This document shows positions 13,961 through 23,967 of a stretch of DNA of 32,010 nt, piece by piece. This stretch comes from CAYYYG01 sp964476135 (GTDB lineage: Bacteria > Patescibacteriota > Microgenomatia > UBA1406 > GWC2-37-13). How positions within the stretch are numbered: position 1 is the first letter of the stretch; the number at the start of each line of letters is the position of its first letter. The stretch is from contig CAYYYG010000008.1 of the NCBI GenBank assembly GCA_964476135.1, forward strand, positions 1 through 32,010, written 5' to 3'. The position numbers and the translations under genes were made by a program. Under the pieces are notes generated by a model. The model saw only the letters and a list, made by a program, of their open reading frames with translations, had not been told where the DNA came from and ran no database searches.

Positions 13961-16900
13961 ATGAATAAAACAGACAATCTGCAAACCGACTCTTATCATT
14001 CTTACTACTTAAAAAAGGAGGACGAATTTTTTAAAGAGCTGGACCTCATCGAAGTACAAAAAAATAGCTGGAATAAATTTTTAGATACCGATCTTCGAAA
14101 CATTCTTGAGGAATTTTTTCCGATCGAAGATTACACAGGTAAAAAATTCATACTCGAATTTGAAGATTTATATTATGGTAAACCGCGCCACGACCTCGAG
14201 CTCTGCGTGCAAAAAAAACTTACCTACGACTCCCCCGTTTATGTAAAACTAAGGCTCACAAATAAAAAAACCGGTCAACAGAAATCGCAGGACGTTTATT
14301 TCTTCAATGTTCCGAACATGACCGATCGCGGCACATTCATTATCAACGGAATCGAAAGGGCAGTTATAAGCCAAATCGTCCGCTCCGCAGGAATTTATTT
14401 CACCGCCGAAATCGACAAAACCACCGGCCTTACGCTTTATAACGCAGAAATCAGACCGTATATCGGCGCCTGGCTGGATCTTAACATCAATAAATACGGC
14501 TTAATCGAAGTGAAAGTCAATAAAAAAAGAAAATTTTTGGCAACTGCCCTTCTTCGCATGTTCGATGGCGACAATAACTCGTCATTACTAAGACAGTTTG
14601 AGGATATAGATAAAGACTTGGTAGAAAAATACCTCATGCCTACTATTAAAAAAGATAAAACTCAGACAAAAGATGAGGCTGTACTCGAATTTTACCGAAA
14701 AGTGAAACCGGGGGAACCTCTTGTTCTCGATAACGCATACAAAACATTAAACAGCATGTTCTTCGATCAGCGAAGATATTCACTCAATGATGTCGGCCGC
14801 TATAAAATAAATAAAAAATTAGGTCTGAATCTTGAAATCACAAGAGACAATTATATTCTTCAAAAACAAGACATTGTCGCTGCTCTTAAATATCTTATCG
14901 GCTTGACTAAAGGAAAAGGTTCTTTTGACGACATCGACCATCTCGGCAATCGCCGCTTACGCACGGTTGGAGAACTTATCGGGATGTATGGAATCCGTGT
15001 CGGTATGGTAAGAGCGGAAAAAGAGGTAAAGGAAAGAATGAGCTTGGTCGCAACAGATGTTCAGCCGACTCCAGCGCAAGTCGTAAATTCGAAACCGATT
15101 GTAATGGCGATAAATTCTTTTTTCCGAACAAGCCAGCTTTCGACTATCGTCGACCAGACCAATCCTCTATCAGAACTTGACAACTTAAGAAGAATCACAG
15201 TCGGCGGTCCGGGCGGAATCGAAAAAGAAAGAGCCTCCTTCTCGATCCGTGACATTTCCGCTTCACAGTATGGAAGAATCTGTCCGATCCGATCCCCGGA
15301 AGGTCCAAACATCGGTGTTGTTACCTATATGGCGCTTTATGCGAGAGTAAACAAATTTGGTTTCTTGGAAACGCCTTATAAAAAGCTTATAAAAGAGAAA
15401 AAAGGTGGCAAAACAAAAGTAAAAGTATCAAATGAGCTCGAATATTTGCAGGCAGACGATGAGCAGACACACTATATAACCTCGACAAATGTCCAGGTGG
15501 ACGAAGAAGGATATATAATGAGTGAACATGTCGTTGCCAGATTCGGTGGCGATGTGGTTGAAGTTCCGGCGGAAAAACTGGAATTTATAGATATATCACC
15601 GCGCCAAGTTGTTGGAGCCTCAGCGGCACTCATCCCCTTCCTTCAAAACGACGACGCCAGCCGTGCCCTCATGGGTACTCATATGCAATGTCAGGCCGTG
15701 CCTCTTGTAAAAACAGAAGCACCGGTCGTCGGCACTGGTATGGAGCAGAAAGTTGCCTCGGCACTTGGTCGAACCGTTTATGCACCCGAAGACAGTGTCG
15801 TAACATATGTCGACGGAAACAAGGTCGTACTCAAGGGTAAATCGGGCAAACAGTATTCTTATGAACTATCAAGATATTTAAGAACCAACAAAGATGTGTC
15901 TTTCGACCAGAAACCTAACGTGGAGCCGAAACAAAAACTGAAAAAAGGCGAAGTTGTCGTTGATGGACCGGCCACACAAGACGGAAAACTGGCACTCGGA
16001 CAAAATCTAGTAGTCGCATACACCTCATTCGACGGACTTGGTTACGAAGACGGATTTGCAATTTCCGAAAGATTGATAAAAGAAGACAAATTAACCTCAA
16101 TTACCTGCGAGGAATTTGTTGCCGACCTTGTCGATACCAAACTCGGTCTTGAGGAACTTACAAGAGATATTCCAAACGTACGCGAAGAAGTATTACAGAA
16201 CCTCGATAAAGAGGGTCTGGTGTTAACCGGTACACAAGTAAAAGGTGGTGACATTCTTGTCGGTAAAGTGGCCCCGAAAGGTGAGCGCGAGCTTACTGCC
16301 GAGGAAAGACTTCTCCGGGCAATTTTCGGTGAAAAAGCTAAAGATGTCAAAGATACATCGCTACGGCTTCCGTATGGAAAACGTGGTACAGTGGTCAATA
16401 TCGAAGTCATCGACTCCCAAAAAGATCCGAACGAACTCGAGCCAAGTGTTATGAAGAGAATATTGGTTAATACGGCACAACTTAGAAAAATTACGGTTGG
16501 AGATAAACTAGCCGGAAGACACGGAAACAAAGGCGTTATTTCGCGAATCCTTCCCGAATACGACATGCCTTATCTCGAAGACGGTACACCGGTTGACGTA
16601 ATCCTCTCCCCGCTTTCTATCCTTGCCCGTATGAATCTGGGACAGCTTTTCGAAACGCTTCTCGGTTATATCGCGGCTAAAAATAACAAACACATATCCA
16701 TCCCGGTATTTGAAAGGATGAAAGAAGAGTACATTGTTGAGGAGTTTAAAAAATTGGGCTTCCCGGTTGACGGAAAAACGACTCTGTATGACGGCAAAAC
16801 CGGAAAACCTTACGAAAACAAAGTTCTTGTCGGAGTCGGCTACATCATGAAACTCATCCACATGGTGGAGGATAAATTCCATGCTCGCTCCGTCGGCCCG

Positions 16901-17176
16901 TACTCATTAGTCACTCAGCAGCCGCTTGGTGGTAAATCACAGATGGGTGGACAGCGTTTCGGAGAAATGGAAGTCTGGGCATTACAGTCGCACAGAGTAC
17001 CTCATACTCTGCAGGAAATGTTGACCATAAAAAGCGACGATGTTCGCGGTCGCACAAAAGCATTTGAATCGATTATTAAGGGACTCGATATCCCTCAGTC
17101 GAATGTTCCGGAATCGTTCCATGTTCTTACAAAAGAACTGAACGCACTCGGTCTTTCGATAGATTTTATTAGTTGA
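13961..17176 (+). CDS. rpoB: DNA-directed RNA polymerase subunit beta
   Basis: This beta subunit of 1071 aa is clearly shorter than the 1342 aa of E. coli, lacking the large lineage inserts. Recognised regions include FFNVPNMTDRGTFIINGIER, the rifampicin-pocket segment (residues 387-417, NPLSELDNLRRIT), GRICPIRSPEGPNIG, GYEDGFAISERL, KLAGRHGNKGVISRILPEYD near the active site, and the C-terminal GGKSQMGGQRFGEMEVWAL. ATG 13961 (MNKTDNLQTD) is chosen over an upstream in-frame start at 13913, which lies in the leader. Several rifampicin-contact residues differ from E. coli (see findings). The gene follows a strong promoter and lies 16 bp before rpoC. The usual rplKAJL genes are not upstream. Confidence 0.98.
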   Translation: MNKTDNLQTDSYHSYYLKKEDEFFKELDLIEVQKNSWNKFLDTDLRNILEEFFPIEDYTGKKFILEFEDLYYGKPRHDLELCVQKKLTYDSPVYVKLRLTNKKTGQQKSQDVYFFNVPNMTDRGTFIINGIERAVISQIVRSAGIYFTAEIDKTTGLTLYNAEIRPYIGAWLDLNINKYGLIEVKVNKKRKFLATALLRMFDGDNNSSLLRQFEDIDKDLVEKYLMPTIKKDKTQTKDEAVLEFYRKVKPGEPLVLDNAYKTLNSMFFDQRRYSLNDVGRYKINKKLGLNLEITRDNYILQKQDIVAALKYLIGLTKGKGSFDDIDHLGNRRLRTVGELIGMYGIRVGMVRAEKEVKERMSLVATDVQPTPAQVVNSKPIVMAINSFFRTSQLSTIVDQTNPLSELDNLRRITVGGPGGIEKERASFSIRDISASQYGRICPIRSPEGPNIGVVTYMALYARVNKFGFLETPYKKLIKEKKGGKTKVKVSNELEYLQADDEQTHYITSTNVQVDEEGYIMSEHVVARFGGDVVEVPAEKLEFIDISPRQVVGASAALIPFLQNDDASRALMGTHMQCQAVPLVKTEAPVVGTGMEQKVASALGRTVYAPEDSVVTYVDGNKVVLKGKSGKQYSYELSRYLRTNKDVSFDQKPNVEPKQKLKKGEVVVDGPATQDGKLALGQNLVVAYTSFDGLGYEDGFAISERLIKEDKLTSITCEEFVADLVDTKLGLEELTRDIPNVREEVLQNLDKEGLVLTGTQVKGGDILVGKVAPKGERELTAEERLLRAIFGEKAKDVKDTSLRLPYGKRGTVVNIEVIDSQKDPNELEPSVMKRILVNTAQLRKITVGDKLAGRHGNKGVISRILPEYDMPYLEDGTPVDVILSPLSILARMNLGQLFETLLGYIAAKNNKHISIPVFERMKEEYIVEEFKKLGFPVDGKTTLYDGKTGKPYENKVLVGVGYIMKLIHMVEDKFHARSVGPYSLVTQQPLGGKSQMGGQRFGEMEVWALQSHRVPHTLQEMLTIKSDDVRGRTKAFESIIKGLDIPQSNVPESFHVLTKELNALGLSIDFIS

Positions 17177-17192
17177 TGTTTTAACGATATTT

Positions 17193-20100
17193 ATGGAGGA
17201 ATTACATCTAGTAGATTTTTCAGGTTTGCGGATTAGGCTGGCGTCGCCGGAAGATATCATTAAATGGTCAAAAGGTGAAGTAACCAAACCGGAAACCATC
17301 AACTATAGAACTTTTCGACCGGAAAAGGACGGACTGTTTGATGAGCGGATATTTGGCCCGACGAAAGATTATGAATGTTATTGTGGAAAATATAAAAGGA
17401 TAAGATATAAGGGAATTATCTGTGATCGCTGCGGCGTCGAAGTCACAACTTCCGTAGTTCGCCGTGAACGCATGGGCCACATCAAACTCGCCTGTCCGAT
17501 CGCCCATATATGGTATTTTAAAGGATCAAACTCGCCTTTGAGCATAGTGCTCGATATTCCTATTCAGGCGCTGGAAAGAATCATCTATTATGCTCTCTAT
17601 TTAGTACTAGAAGTCGATAAAAATCAGCAGAAAAAAGACTTCGAAGTACTCGAAAAACTAAAAAAAGAAGATCTTGATGCTTTGGAAAAAATTAACGAAA
17701 CAAATAAGGACAAACTGAGGAATGATTTCGCCAAACAAAAAAAAGATCTGGAAAAGAGAATACCGAATCCGGAACAGCGCGAAATCGCACAGCAGGAGCT
17801 TGACCTTAAAGAAAGAGAACATTTCCGCCAACTTTCAGATTCATATGTTGAAGCAAAGTCGCAGAAAAGCGCCTTCTATGACAGAAATATAAAAATCATA
17901 AAATCGCTTCAGGCGAATGACACTTTGGAAGAAGACGACTACCTATTCCTAAGAGAAAAAGGCGCCGACTCGAGCATGAAGGTCGGTATGGGATCGGAAA
18001 TATTATATGAAATACTGACAAATCTGGATCTTGAAAAACTTTATTCAGAAGTATTAAATGAATTAACCAAAGCCAAAGGAGAAAGACGCAATAAGCTCTT
18101 GAAGAAAACAAGAGTTATTGAATCTTTAACAAAAAGCAAGATCTCGCCTTCCTGGATGCTTATGACGGTATTGCCGGTAATACCACCTGATCTTAGACCG
18201 GTGGTACAACTACCCGGTGGAAAATTCGCAACATCGGATTTGAACGATCTGTACCGGAGAGTCATAAACCGCAATATCCGTTTAAAACAACTTATTGATC
18301 TCGGCGCACCTGAAATCATTCTCAGAAACGAAAAAAGAATGCTTCAGGAAGCGGTAGATTCGCTCCTCGATCTTCAGAAATCAAGAGGCCGCTCACGCAC
18401 TCAGGGCGCAGCATCTAAAGTTTTGAAATCGTTATCTGACATTCTCCGCGGCAAACAGGGTCGCTTCCGACAAAACTTACTCGGTAAACGGGTGGATTAT
18501 TCAGGCCGCTCGACAATTATTGTCGGACCGGAGCTAAAAATCAACCAGTGTGGTATCCCGAAAGAAATGGCACTGGAACTTTTCAAACCGCATCTTTTGC
18601 ATGAAATAATTATCCGTGGTTTGGCTCCAAACTTAAAAAGCGCCAAGAATTACCTTGAACAAAAAGATCCGATCGTCTATGATATTTTGGAAGAAATTAT
18701 CAAAGACCATCCGGTATTACTAAACCGTGCCCCAACCTTACATAAACTATCTATTTTGGCTTTCTACCCGGTTCTTACCGATTCGTACGCCATAAGACTT
18801 CACCCAACAGTCTGTGCCGGATATAACGCCGATTTTGACGGTGACGCGATGGGTGTGTTCCTACCATTGTCTAAAAACGCAATCGACGAGGTAAGCGCAC
18901 GCATGTTGCCTTACAACAACCTGCTCAAACCGGCAGATGGTTCGCCAATCGTGGTTCCGAACAAAGAAATGGCACTGGGAATTTATTATCTTACAACCAT
19001 CGACAATGCCTATGCGAATGCCAAGGATGAAGAACTGAAATGGTTCGGAAGTGAAAACGAAGCCATCTCATTCTATAACCTGCAGAAAATAAAACTTCGC
19101 CAGCCGATAATGGTCAGAGTCGACGGTACAACATTAAAAACAACCGTCGGACGCATCATGTTCAATGAACAGCTGCCGAAGGAATTAAGATTCATCAACC
19201 AGGATATTAAACAGTCAGGCATAAAAAGTCTCGTCGTAAAAGCAATTAAACTTTTCGATGATAACAAAAAAGTAGGTGAGTTGATCGATAAGATCAAAGA
19301 GCTTGGCTTCTCAAGCGCCACCCTTGCCGGCGGACTTTCGTTCTCTATCTTCGATTGTGTGACTGTCGAGGAAAAGGACACGATAGTTGGTGAAACAGAA
19401 AAGGAAATTGAAAAAATCGAACAGAATTATAATCAGGGTCTTCTGACACTTGAGGAAAAAAAGAGATACGCCAATAATCTCTGGATCGAGACCACTGAAA
19501 AGTTAGCCGACCTTACATGGAATGCGATCGATGAGGAAAATCCGGTTAAACTAAGTATTAAATCGGAAGGACCGCGCGCATCCCGCGAGCAGCTGAAGCA
19601 GATTTCGGCCATCAAAGGACTCGTCGTTGATCCGCTTGGTAAAATCATCGAAGTGCCTACGAAATCGAATTATCGTGAAGGACTATCAATTTTTGAATAC
19701 GTTATATCAGCCCGTGGCGCACGTAAGGGTCTTACCGATTCGGCCTTAAAAACAGCCGACGCCGGATATCTTACCAGAAGACTCGTTGACACTGCTCACG
19801 ACATGATTGTCCGTATGGAAGATTGTGGCACAACCGAAGGCCTTACTATTCTAGCCAGCGAAGAGCGCGGTGAAAAAATAAAAGAAAGAAGTCGTGGCCG
19901 GTTCGTGATCAAAGATGTTGTCGATGCTCATAAAAAGACGATCATCAAGTCTGGAGAGCTTATCGACGAAAAAAACCTTGAACTACTCGCGACACATGAA
20001 ATAAAAAGCATCACTGTCCGCTCGGCACTAACCTGCCATGCGAGATACGGTATCTGCCAGAAATGTTACGGACTCGATCTGTCGACCAACAGAATTGTCG

Positions 20101-20984
20101 ATATCGGCGTTCCGGTCGGCGTAATCGCCGCCCAGTCGGTCGGAGAACCAGGAACACAGCTCACAATGCGTGTCCGCCATTTCGGTGGTATCGTTATTTC
20201 CGACGTTACCCAGGGATTACCGAGAGTCGAGGAACTATTTGAAACAAGAACACCAAAAATCGTTTCGCCGATAGCAGAAACCAGTGGTAAGGTAAGTATT
20301 AAGGAAGACACGGAAAAAGATGTTTATATCGTAAAAATCACTCCTTCAAACAGCAACGAGCAGGAGGAAGAATTTATGATTCCGATGTCACAGAAGCTTA
20401 AAGTACAGGACGGCGATCTAGTCGCAACCGGTACCGCCCTTTCCGAAGGTTATCTGAACGTGCGCGACATTCTTTCCATCAAAGGTCTGCGCCATGCACA
20501 GCAGTACCTTCTTGACGAAGTACAGAAAGTGTACGAATCACAAGGTATCGCCATCCATGACAAACACTTTGAGGTCATAATAAGAAAAATGAGCGACAAA
20601 GTCATAATCGATGATGAAGGAGATACCTCGTTCATAAAAGACGAAGTGGTTTCGAAGGTTCGCTTTGAGGAAGAGAATAAAAAAATATTGGCCCAAGGTG
20701 GAAAGCCGGCAAGCGGAAGAATTTCGATACTCGGAATTACAAGAGCCGCTATTTATACGGATTCTTGGTTGTCTGCTGCATCGTTTGAACAAACAACCGG
20801 TGTCTTAAGTGCGGCAGCAATAAAGGGTCAGGTAGATTACTTGTTAGGTCTGAAAGAAAATGTTATAATAGGCAGACTAATTCCTGTAAATCAAGAATTA
20901 ATGGATAAATATTACACTAAATTTTTAAGCAAATATGCCCACAATCAACCAGCTAATCAAGTACAGGCGGAAAAAGCGAACTAA
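17193..20984 (+). CDS. rpoC: DNA-directed RNA polymerase subunit beta'
   Basis: This 1263-aa catalytic subunit has an N-terminal zinc ribbon with Cys 62, 64, 77 and 80 (ECYCGK ... CDRCGVEV). The active-site Mg motif NADFDGD is at residues 545-551. The second zinc site is visible in DCGT and CHARYGICQKC. The bridge helix/trigger-loop region is GEPGTQLTMRVRHFGG (M992, R993, H996), followed by DVTQGLPRVEELFE. A strongly charged coiled-coil insertion (about residues 145-235; KKDFEVLEKLKKEDLDALEK) follows the zinc-ribbon region, as in many Gram-positive-like beta' subunits. No SI3 insertion is present in the trigger loop. The C-terminal codons overlap rpsL by 50 bp. Confidence 0.98.
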   Translation: MEELHLVDFSGLRIRLASPEDIIKWSKGEVTKPETINYRTFRPEKDGLFDERIFGPTKDYECYCGKYKRIRYKGIICDRCGVEVTTSVVRRERMGHIKLACPIAHIWYFKGSNSPLSIVLDIPIQALERIIYYALYLVLEVDKNQQKKDFEVLEKLKKEDLDALEKINETNKDKLRNDFAKQKKDLEKRIPNPEQREIAQQELDLKEREHFRQLSDSYVEAKSQKSAFYDRNIKIIKSLQANDTLEEDDYLFLREKGADSSMKVGMGSEILYEILTNLDLEKLYSEVLNELTKAKGERRNKLLKKTRVIESLTKSKISPSWMLMTVLPVIPPDLRPVVQLPGGKFATSDLNDLYRRVINRNIRLKQLIDLGAPEIILRNEKRMLQEAVDSLLDLQKSRGRSRTQGAASKVLKSLSDILRGKQGRFRQNLLGKRVDYSGRSTIIVGPELKINQCGIPKEMALELFKPHLLHEIIIRGLAPNLKSAKNYLEQKDPIVYDILEEIIKDHPVLLNRAPTLHKLSILAFYPVLTDSYAIRLHPTVCAGYNADFDGDAMGVFLPLSKNAIDEVSARMLPYNNLLKPADGSPIVVPNKEMALGIYYLTTIDNAYANAKDEELKWFGSENEAISFYNLQKIKLRQPIMVRVDGTTLKTTVGRIMFNEQLPKELRFINQDIKQSGIKSLVVKAIKLFDDNKKVGELIDKIKELGFSSATLAGGLSFSIFDCVTVEEKDTIVGETEKEIEKIEQNYNQGLLTLEEKKRYANNLWIETTEKLADLTWNAIDEENPVKLSIKSEGPRASREQLKQISAIKGLVVDPLGKIIEVPTKSNYREGLSIFEYVISARGARKGLTDSALKTADAGYLTRRLVDTAHDMIVRMEDCGTTEGLTILASEERGEKIKERSRGRFVIKDVVDAHKKTIIKSGELIDEKNLELLATHEIKSITVRSALTCHARYGICQKCYGLDLSTNRIVDIGVPVGVIAAQSVGEPGTQLTMRVRHFGGIVISDVTQGLPRVEELFETRTPKIVSPIAETSGKVSIKEDTEKDVYIVKITPSNSNEQEEEFMIPMSQKLKVQDGDLVATGTALSEGYLNVRDILSIKGLRHAQQYLLDEVQKVYESQGIAIHDKHFEVIIRKMSDKVIIDDEGDTSFIKDEVVSKVRFEEENKKILAQGGKPASGRISILGITRAAIYTDSWLSAASFEQTTGVLSAAAIKGQVDYLLGLKENVIIGRLIPVNQELMDKYYTKFLSKYAHNQPANQVQAEKAN

Positions 20985-21360
20985 AAAATCGCGTGCCGCG
21001 AGTTTGAAAGTTAGTTTCAATTCGATTAAGCGTCGCTATGTCGGAACAAATAATCCGATGAAAAGAGGTGTTTGTACGGTGGTACGCACCATGACGCCCA
21101 AAAAACCAAACTCTGCTTTGCGGAAAGTGGCAAGAGTCAGACTTTCCAATAAACAGGAAATCACCGCGTATATCCAGGGTATCGGCCACAATCTTGCCGA
21201 ACACTCGATCGTCATGGTCCGCGGCGGCCGTGTAAAAGATTTACCAGGTGTTAAATATCATATTGTACGAGGTAAGTTTGATACCGCGGGTGTTGCAAAT
21301 AGAACAACCTCACGGTCAAAATACGGCGCCAAGTTTGAAACAAAAAAACCAGCCGCTTAA
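20935..21360 (+). CDS. rpsL: 30S ribosomal protein S12
   Basis: This 141-aa decoding-centre protein has KRGVCTVVRTMTPKKPNSALRK-type core sequence (the KPNS loop near residue 57) and RGGRVKDLPGVKYHIVRG. The streptomycin-contact lysines of PKKPNS and GRVKDLP are both kept. The N-terminus carries the longer FNSIKRRYVGTNNP segment before KRGVC, as in the long Firmicutes-type S12 rather than E. coli. The start MPTINQL is unambiguous and lies 50 bp inside the 3' end of rpoC, in another frame. This is an unusually long overlap for two essential genes. No Shine-Dalgarno is evident. Confidence 0.97.
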   Translation: MPTINQLIKYRRKKRTKKSRAASLKVSFNSIKRRYVGTNNPMKRGVCTVVRTMTPKKPNSALRKVARVRLSNKQEITAYIQGIGHNLAEHSIVMVRGGRVKDLPGVKYHIVRGKFDTAGVANRTTSRSKYGAKFETKKPAA

Positions 21361-21378
21361 TAATTTCAATCAATAAAG

Positions 21379-21855
21379 ATGCCACGACATCCATACAAAA
21401 AAAGAACAGTGAGTAGCGACGCTGTTTTTGACAGCTTTGAAATCGCTAAATTTATAAACTACATCATGATTGACGGCAAAAAAAGTGTCGCCCGTGCGAT
21501 CATGTATGAAATTATGGGTGAACTGGAAAAAAAGCAAAAGGAAGAGGGATTGAAAATACTCCACAAAGCAATTGCCAATGTTTCCCCGAGTGTCGAGGTT
21601 AAACCGCGACGCTTAGGCGGCGCCTCTTACCTTGTTCCAACCGAAGTAAGAAAAGAGCGGAAGCTTTATCTGGCAGTTAACTGGATAATCGAAGCCGCAA
21701 AAGCCAAACCAAATAAAGAATTCAGATCATTTAAAAATAAACTGCTTACTGAAATTCTTGACGCTGCCAATAATCAGGGTGCAGCGGTAGCAAAAAAAGC
21801 CCAGGGCGAAAAACTCGCCGAGGCAAATAAAGCGTTTGCCCATTTAAAGTGGTAA
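21379..21855 (+). CDS. rpsG: 30S ribosomal protein S7
   Basis: This 158-aa protein nucleates assembly of the 30S head. Family motifs are MPRHPYKKR, FINYIMIDGKKSVA, ALxxxSPSVEVKPRRLGGASY-like sequence (here IANVSPSVEVKPRRLGG), VPTEV, and the C-terminal KAQGEKLAEANKAFAHLKW. Length and order (after rpsL, before fusA) are those of the str operon. It starts 18 bp after rpsL without a clear Shine-Dalgarno. Confidence 0.97.
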   Translation: MPRHPYKKRTVSSDAVFDSFEIAKFINYIMIDGKKSVARAIMYEIMGELEKKQKEEGLKILHKAIANVSPSVEVKPRRLGGASYLVPTEVRKERKLYLAVNWIIEAAKAKPNKEFRSFKNKLLTEILDAANNQGAAVAKKAQGEKLAEANKAFAHLKW

Positions 21856-21864
21856 TATTCTTCT

Positions 21865-23961
21865 ATGGCACAACAACATCTCATAACCAAAAACCGTATT
21901 GTACCTTTGGATAAAATCCGAAACGTGGGCATTATCGCCCATATCGATTCCGGTAAAACAACAACAACTGAGCGCATTCTTTTTTATACCGGACGCTCCT
22001 ACAAGATCGGAGATATCGACGATGGAAATACCCAAATGGACTGGATGCCCCAGGAGCGGGAACGCGGCATAACTATAGTTTCCGCAGCAACCACTACTTT
22101 CTGGAAAGGTGTACGCATAAACATCATCGACACCCCAGGCCATGTAGACTTTACTGCCGAAGTTGAACGCTCCCTTAGAGTTTTAGACGGAGGCGTTGTT
22201 GTATTTGACGCAGAAGAAGGAGTCCAGAGCCAATCAGAAACTGTTTGGCGCCAAGCCGATAAATATAACGTGCCACGTATTTGTTTTATTAATAAAATGG
22301 ATAAGCTTGGAGCCGATTTCAACGCAACTTTTGAAGAAATCCGCGACCGTTTAGGCGCACATCCTGTTGCGATGGTCTACCCGATTGGTAAAGAATCCGA
22401 ATTTAAGGGAGTAATAGATCTTCTTACCCGAGAAGTCCTTCTATGGGATCAGGATCCGGAAGGAATCAAATATACAATCAGTAAAGATATTCCGGAAGAT
22501 CTCAAGACAGAGGTTGAAACCGCAAGGGCGAAACTGATCGAAAAGGTGGCAGAAACCGACGATGCGATGCTCGACAAATATCTTAACGCTCAAGAAATAA
22601 GCGTAGAAGAAATAAAAGCTGCTCTTCGCAAAGCTTCTATCGCCTATAAACTTGTACCTGTTTACTGTGGTACGTCGCTTAGGAATAAAGGCGTGCAGCC
22701 GGTACTCGACGCAATCGTCGACTACCTCCCCTCACCGCAAGATCTGAAAATAGTAACCGGTCTCAAGCCGGGAACCGAAGAAAAAGCAACCCGAACACTA
22801 ACATCGGAAGAAAAATTTTCGGCGCTTTCATTCAAGATTCAGCTTGATCCTCATGTCGGAAAACTTACTTATACCAGGATCTATTCCGGTACGCTCGAAT
22901 CGGGTTCTTATGTTTATAACGTAAACAAAGGCAAAAAAGAACGTGTCAGCCGTATTCTTCTTATGCACGCCAACCAGCGCGAGGAAATAGATAAAGCCTA
23001 TGCCGGAGAAATCGTCGCTTTGGTCGGACCTAAGGAATCGAAAACCGGTGATACGCTCGCCGATGAAAACAGCCCGATACTTTTGGAACAGATCACATTC
23101 CCGGAACCGGTCATTTCTTTGGCAATTGAGCCAAAAACAAAGGCAGACCAGGAAAAATTATCCTACACTCTGCAAAGACTTTCCGAGGAAGACCCGACAT
23201 TCAGGGTGAAGGTCAACCACGAAACAGCTCAGACGATTATGTCTGGTATGGGAGAACTACATCTTGAAATTCTCGTTGACCGTATGAAGCGGGAGATGGG
23301 AATGGAAGTTAATGTCGGTAAACCGCAAGTAGCGTATAAAGAATCCATAACAAAAGATGCCGAAGGTGAAGGAAAATATATCAAACAGACAGGTGGACAC
23401 GGTCAGTATGGTCATTGTCTGATCAGAATAAAACCAAGAGCTCGCGGAGAAGGTTTTTCTTATGTTAACGCTATAAAAGGTGGTGCCATTCCGGCCGAAT
23501 TTGTCCCTTCTATAGAAAAAGGTATCATCGAAGCAATGGAAAAGGGTATTCTGCTTGGATATCCTATGGTCGACGTTGAAGTAACGGTATATGACGGAAG
23601 CTACCACGATGTCGATTCATCCGATATCGCATTCAAAATCGCCGGATCCATGGCTCTTCAGGATGCTTGTAAAAGTGCGGGAATGGTGCTTCTTGAACCG
23701 ATCATGAAGCTTGAAGTAACTGTTCCTGACAATTTTATGGGTGTCGTAATCGGAGATGTTTCAAGCCGCCGCGGGAAAATACTGGCAACCGACAAGCGCG
23801 GACGGGCAACAGTAATTAAAGCTTATGCCCCCTTGGCCGAACTTTCCGGATATGTGACGGTACTTCGTTCCCTTACAGAAGGGCGCGGTATCGCATACAT
23901 GGAACCTTCTCATTACGAAGAGGTGCCCCAGAACATAGTAAAACAGATGTCCGAAAAATAA
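21865..23961 (+). CDS. fusA: elongation factor G
   Basis: This 698-aa translocase has the standard five-domain length. G1 is AHIDSGKTTTTER (about 25-37), the switch I region holds RERGITI, G3 is DTPGHVDF, and G4 is NKMDKLG. Domain II and III motifs follow (ALSFKIQLDPHVGKLTYTRI; SGMGELHLEIL). Domain IV has GGHGQYGHCLIRIKP, with the tip loop in SSYHDVDSS-like sequence (here GSYHDVDSSDIAFK). Domain V contains GVVIGDVSSRRGKI. It follows rpsG by 9 bp; tuf, often next, is absent. A -10-like TAATAT lies 6 nt before the ATG, although operon expression from the rpoB promoter is likely. Confidence 0.98.
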   Translation: MAQQHLITKNRIVPLDKIRNVGIIAHIDSGKTTTTERILFYTGRSYKIGDIDDGNTQMDWMPQERERGITIVSAATTTFWKGVRINIIDTPGHVDFTAEVERSLRVLDGGVVVFDAEEGVQSQSETVWRQADKYNVPRICFINKMDKLGADFNATFEEIRDRLGAHPVAMVYPIGKESEFKGVIDLLTREVLLWDQDPEGIKYTISKDIPEDLKTEVETARAKLIEKVAETDDAMLDKYLNAQEISVEEIKAALRKASIAYKLVPVYCGTSLRNKGVQPVLDAIVDYLPSPQDLKIVTGLKPGTEEKATRTLTSEEKFSALSFKIQLDPHVGKLTYTRIYSGTLESGSYVYNVNKGKKERVSRILLMHANQREEIDKAYAGEIVALVGPKESKTGDTLADENSPILLEQITFPEPVISLAIEPKTKADQEKLSYTLQRLSEEDPTFRVKVNHETAQTIMSGMGELHLEILVDRMKREMGMEVNVGKPQVAYKESITKDAEGEGKYIKQTGGHGQYGHCLIRIKPRARGEGFSYVNAIKGGAIPAEFVPSIEKGIIEAMEKGILLGYPMVDVEVTVYDGSYHDVDSSDIAFKIAGSMALQDACKSAGMVLLEPIMKLEVTVPDNFMGVVIGDVSSRRGKILATDKRGRATVIKAYAPLAELSGYVTVLRSLTEGRGIAYMEPSHYEEVPQNIVKQMSEK

Positions 23962-23967
23962 CCGGTT

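Noticed and set aside
16042..16566. Long antisense open frame within rpoB
   Set aside because: It mirrors the codon pattern of rpoB on the other strand; the product is serine-rich and unlike any known protein. The same applies to the other antisense frames in rpoB, rpoC and fusA.
21001..21060. Extra segment in S12 as a novel insertion
   Set aside because: The longer FNSIKR-type stretch before KRGVC is also found in the long Firmicutes form of S12, so it is not new.
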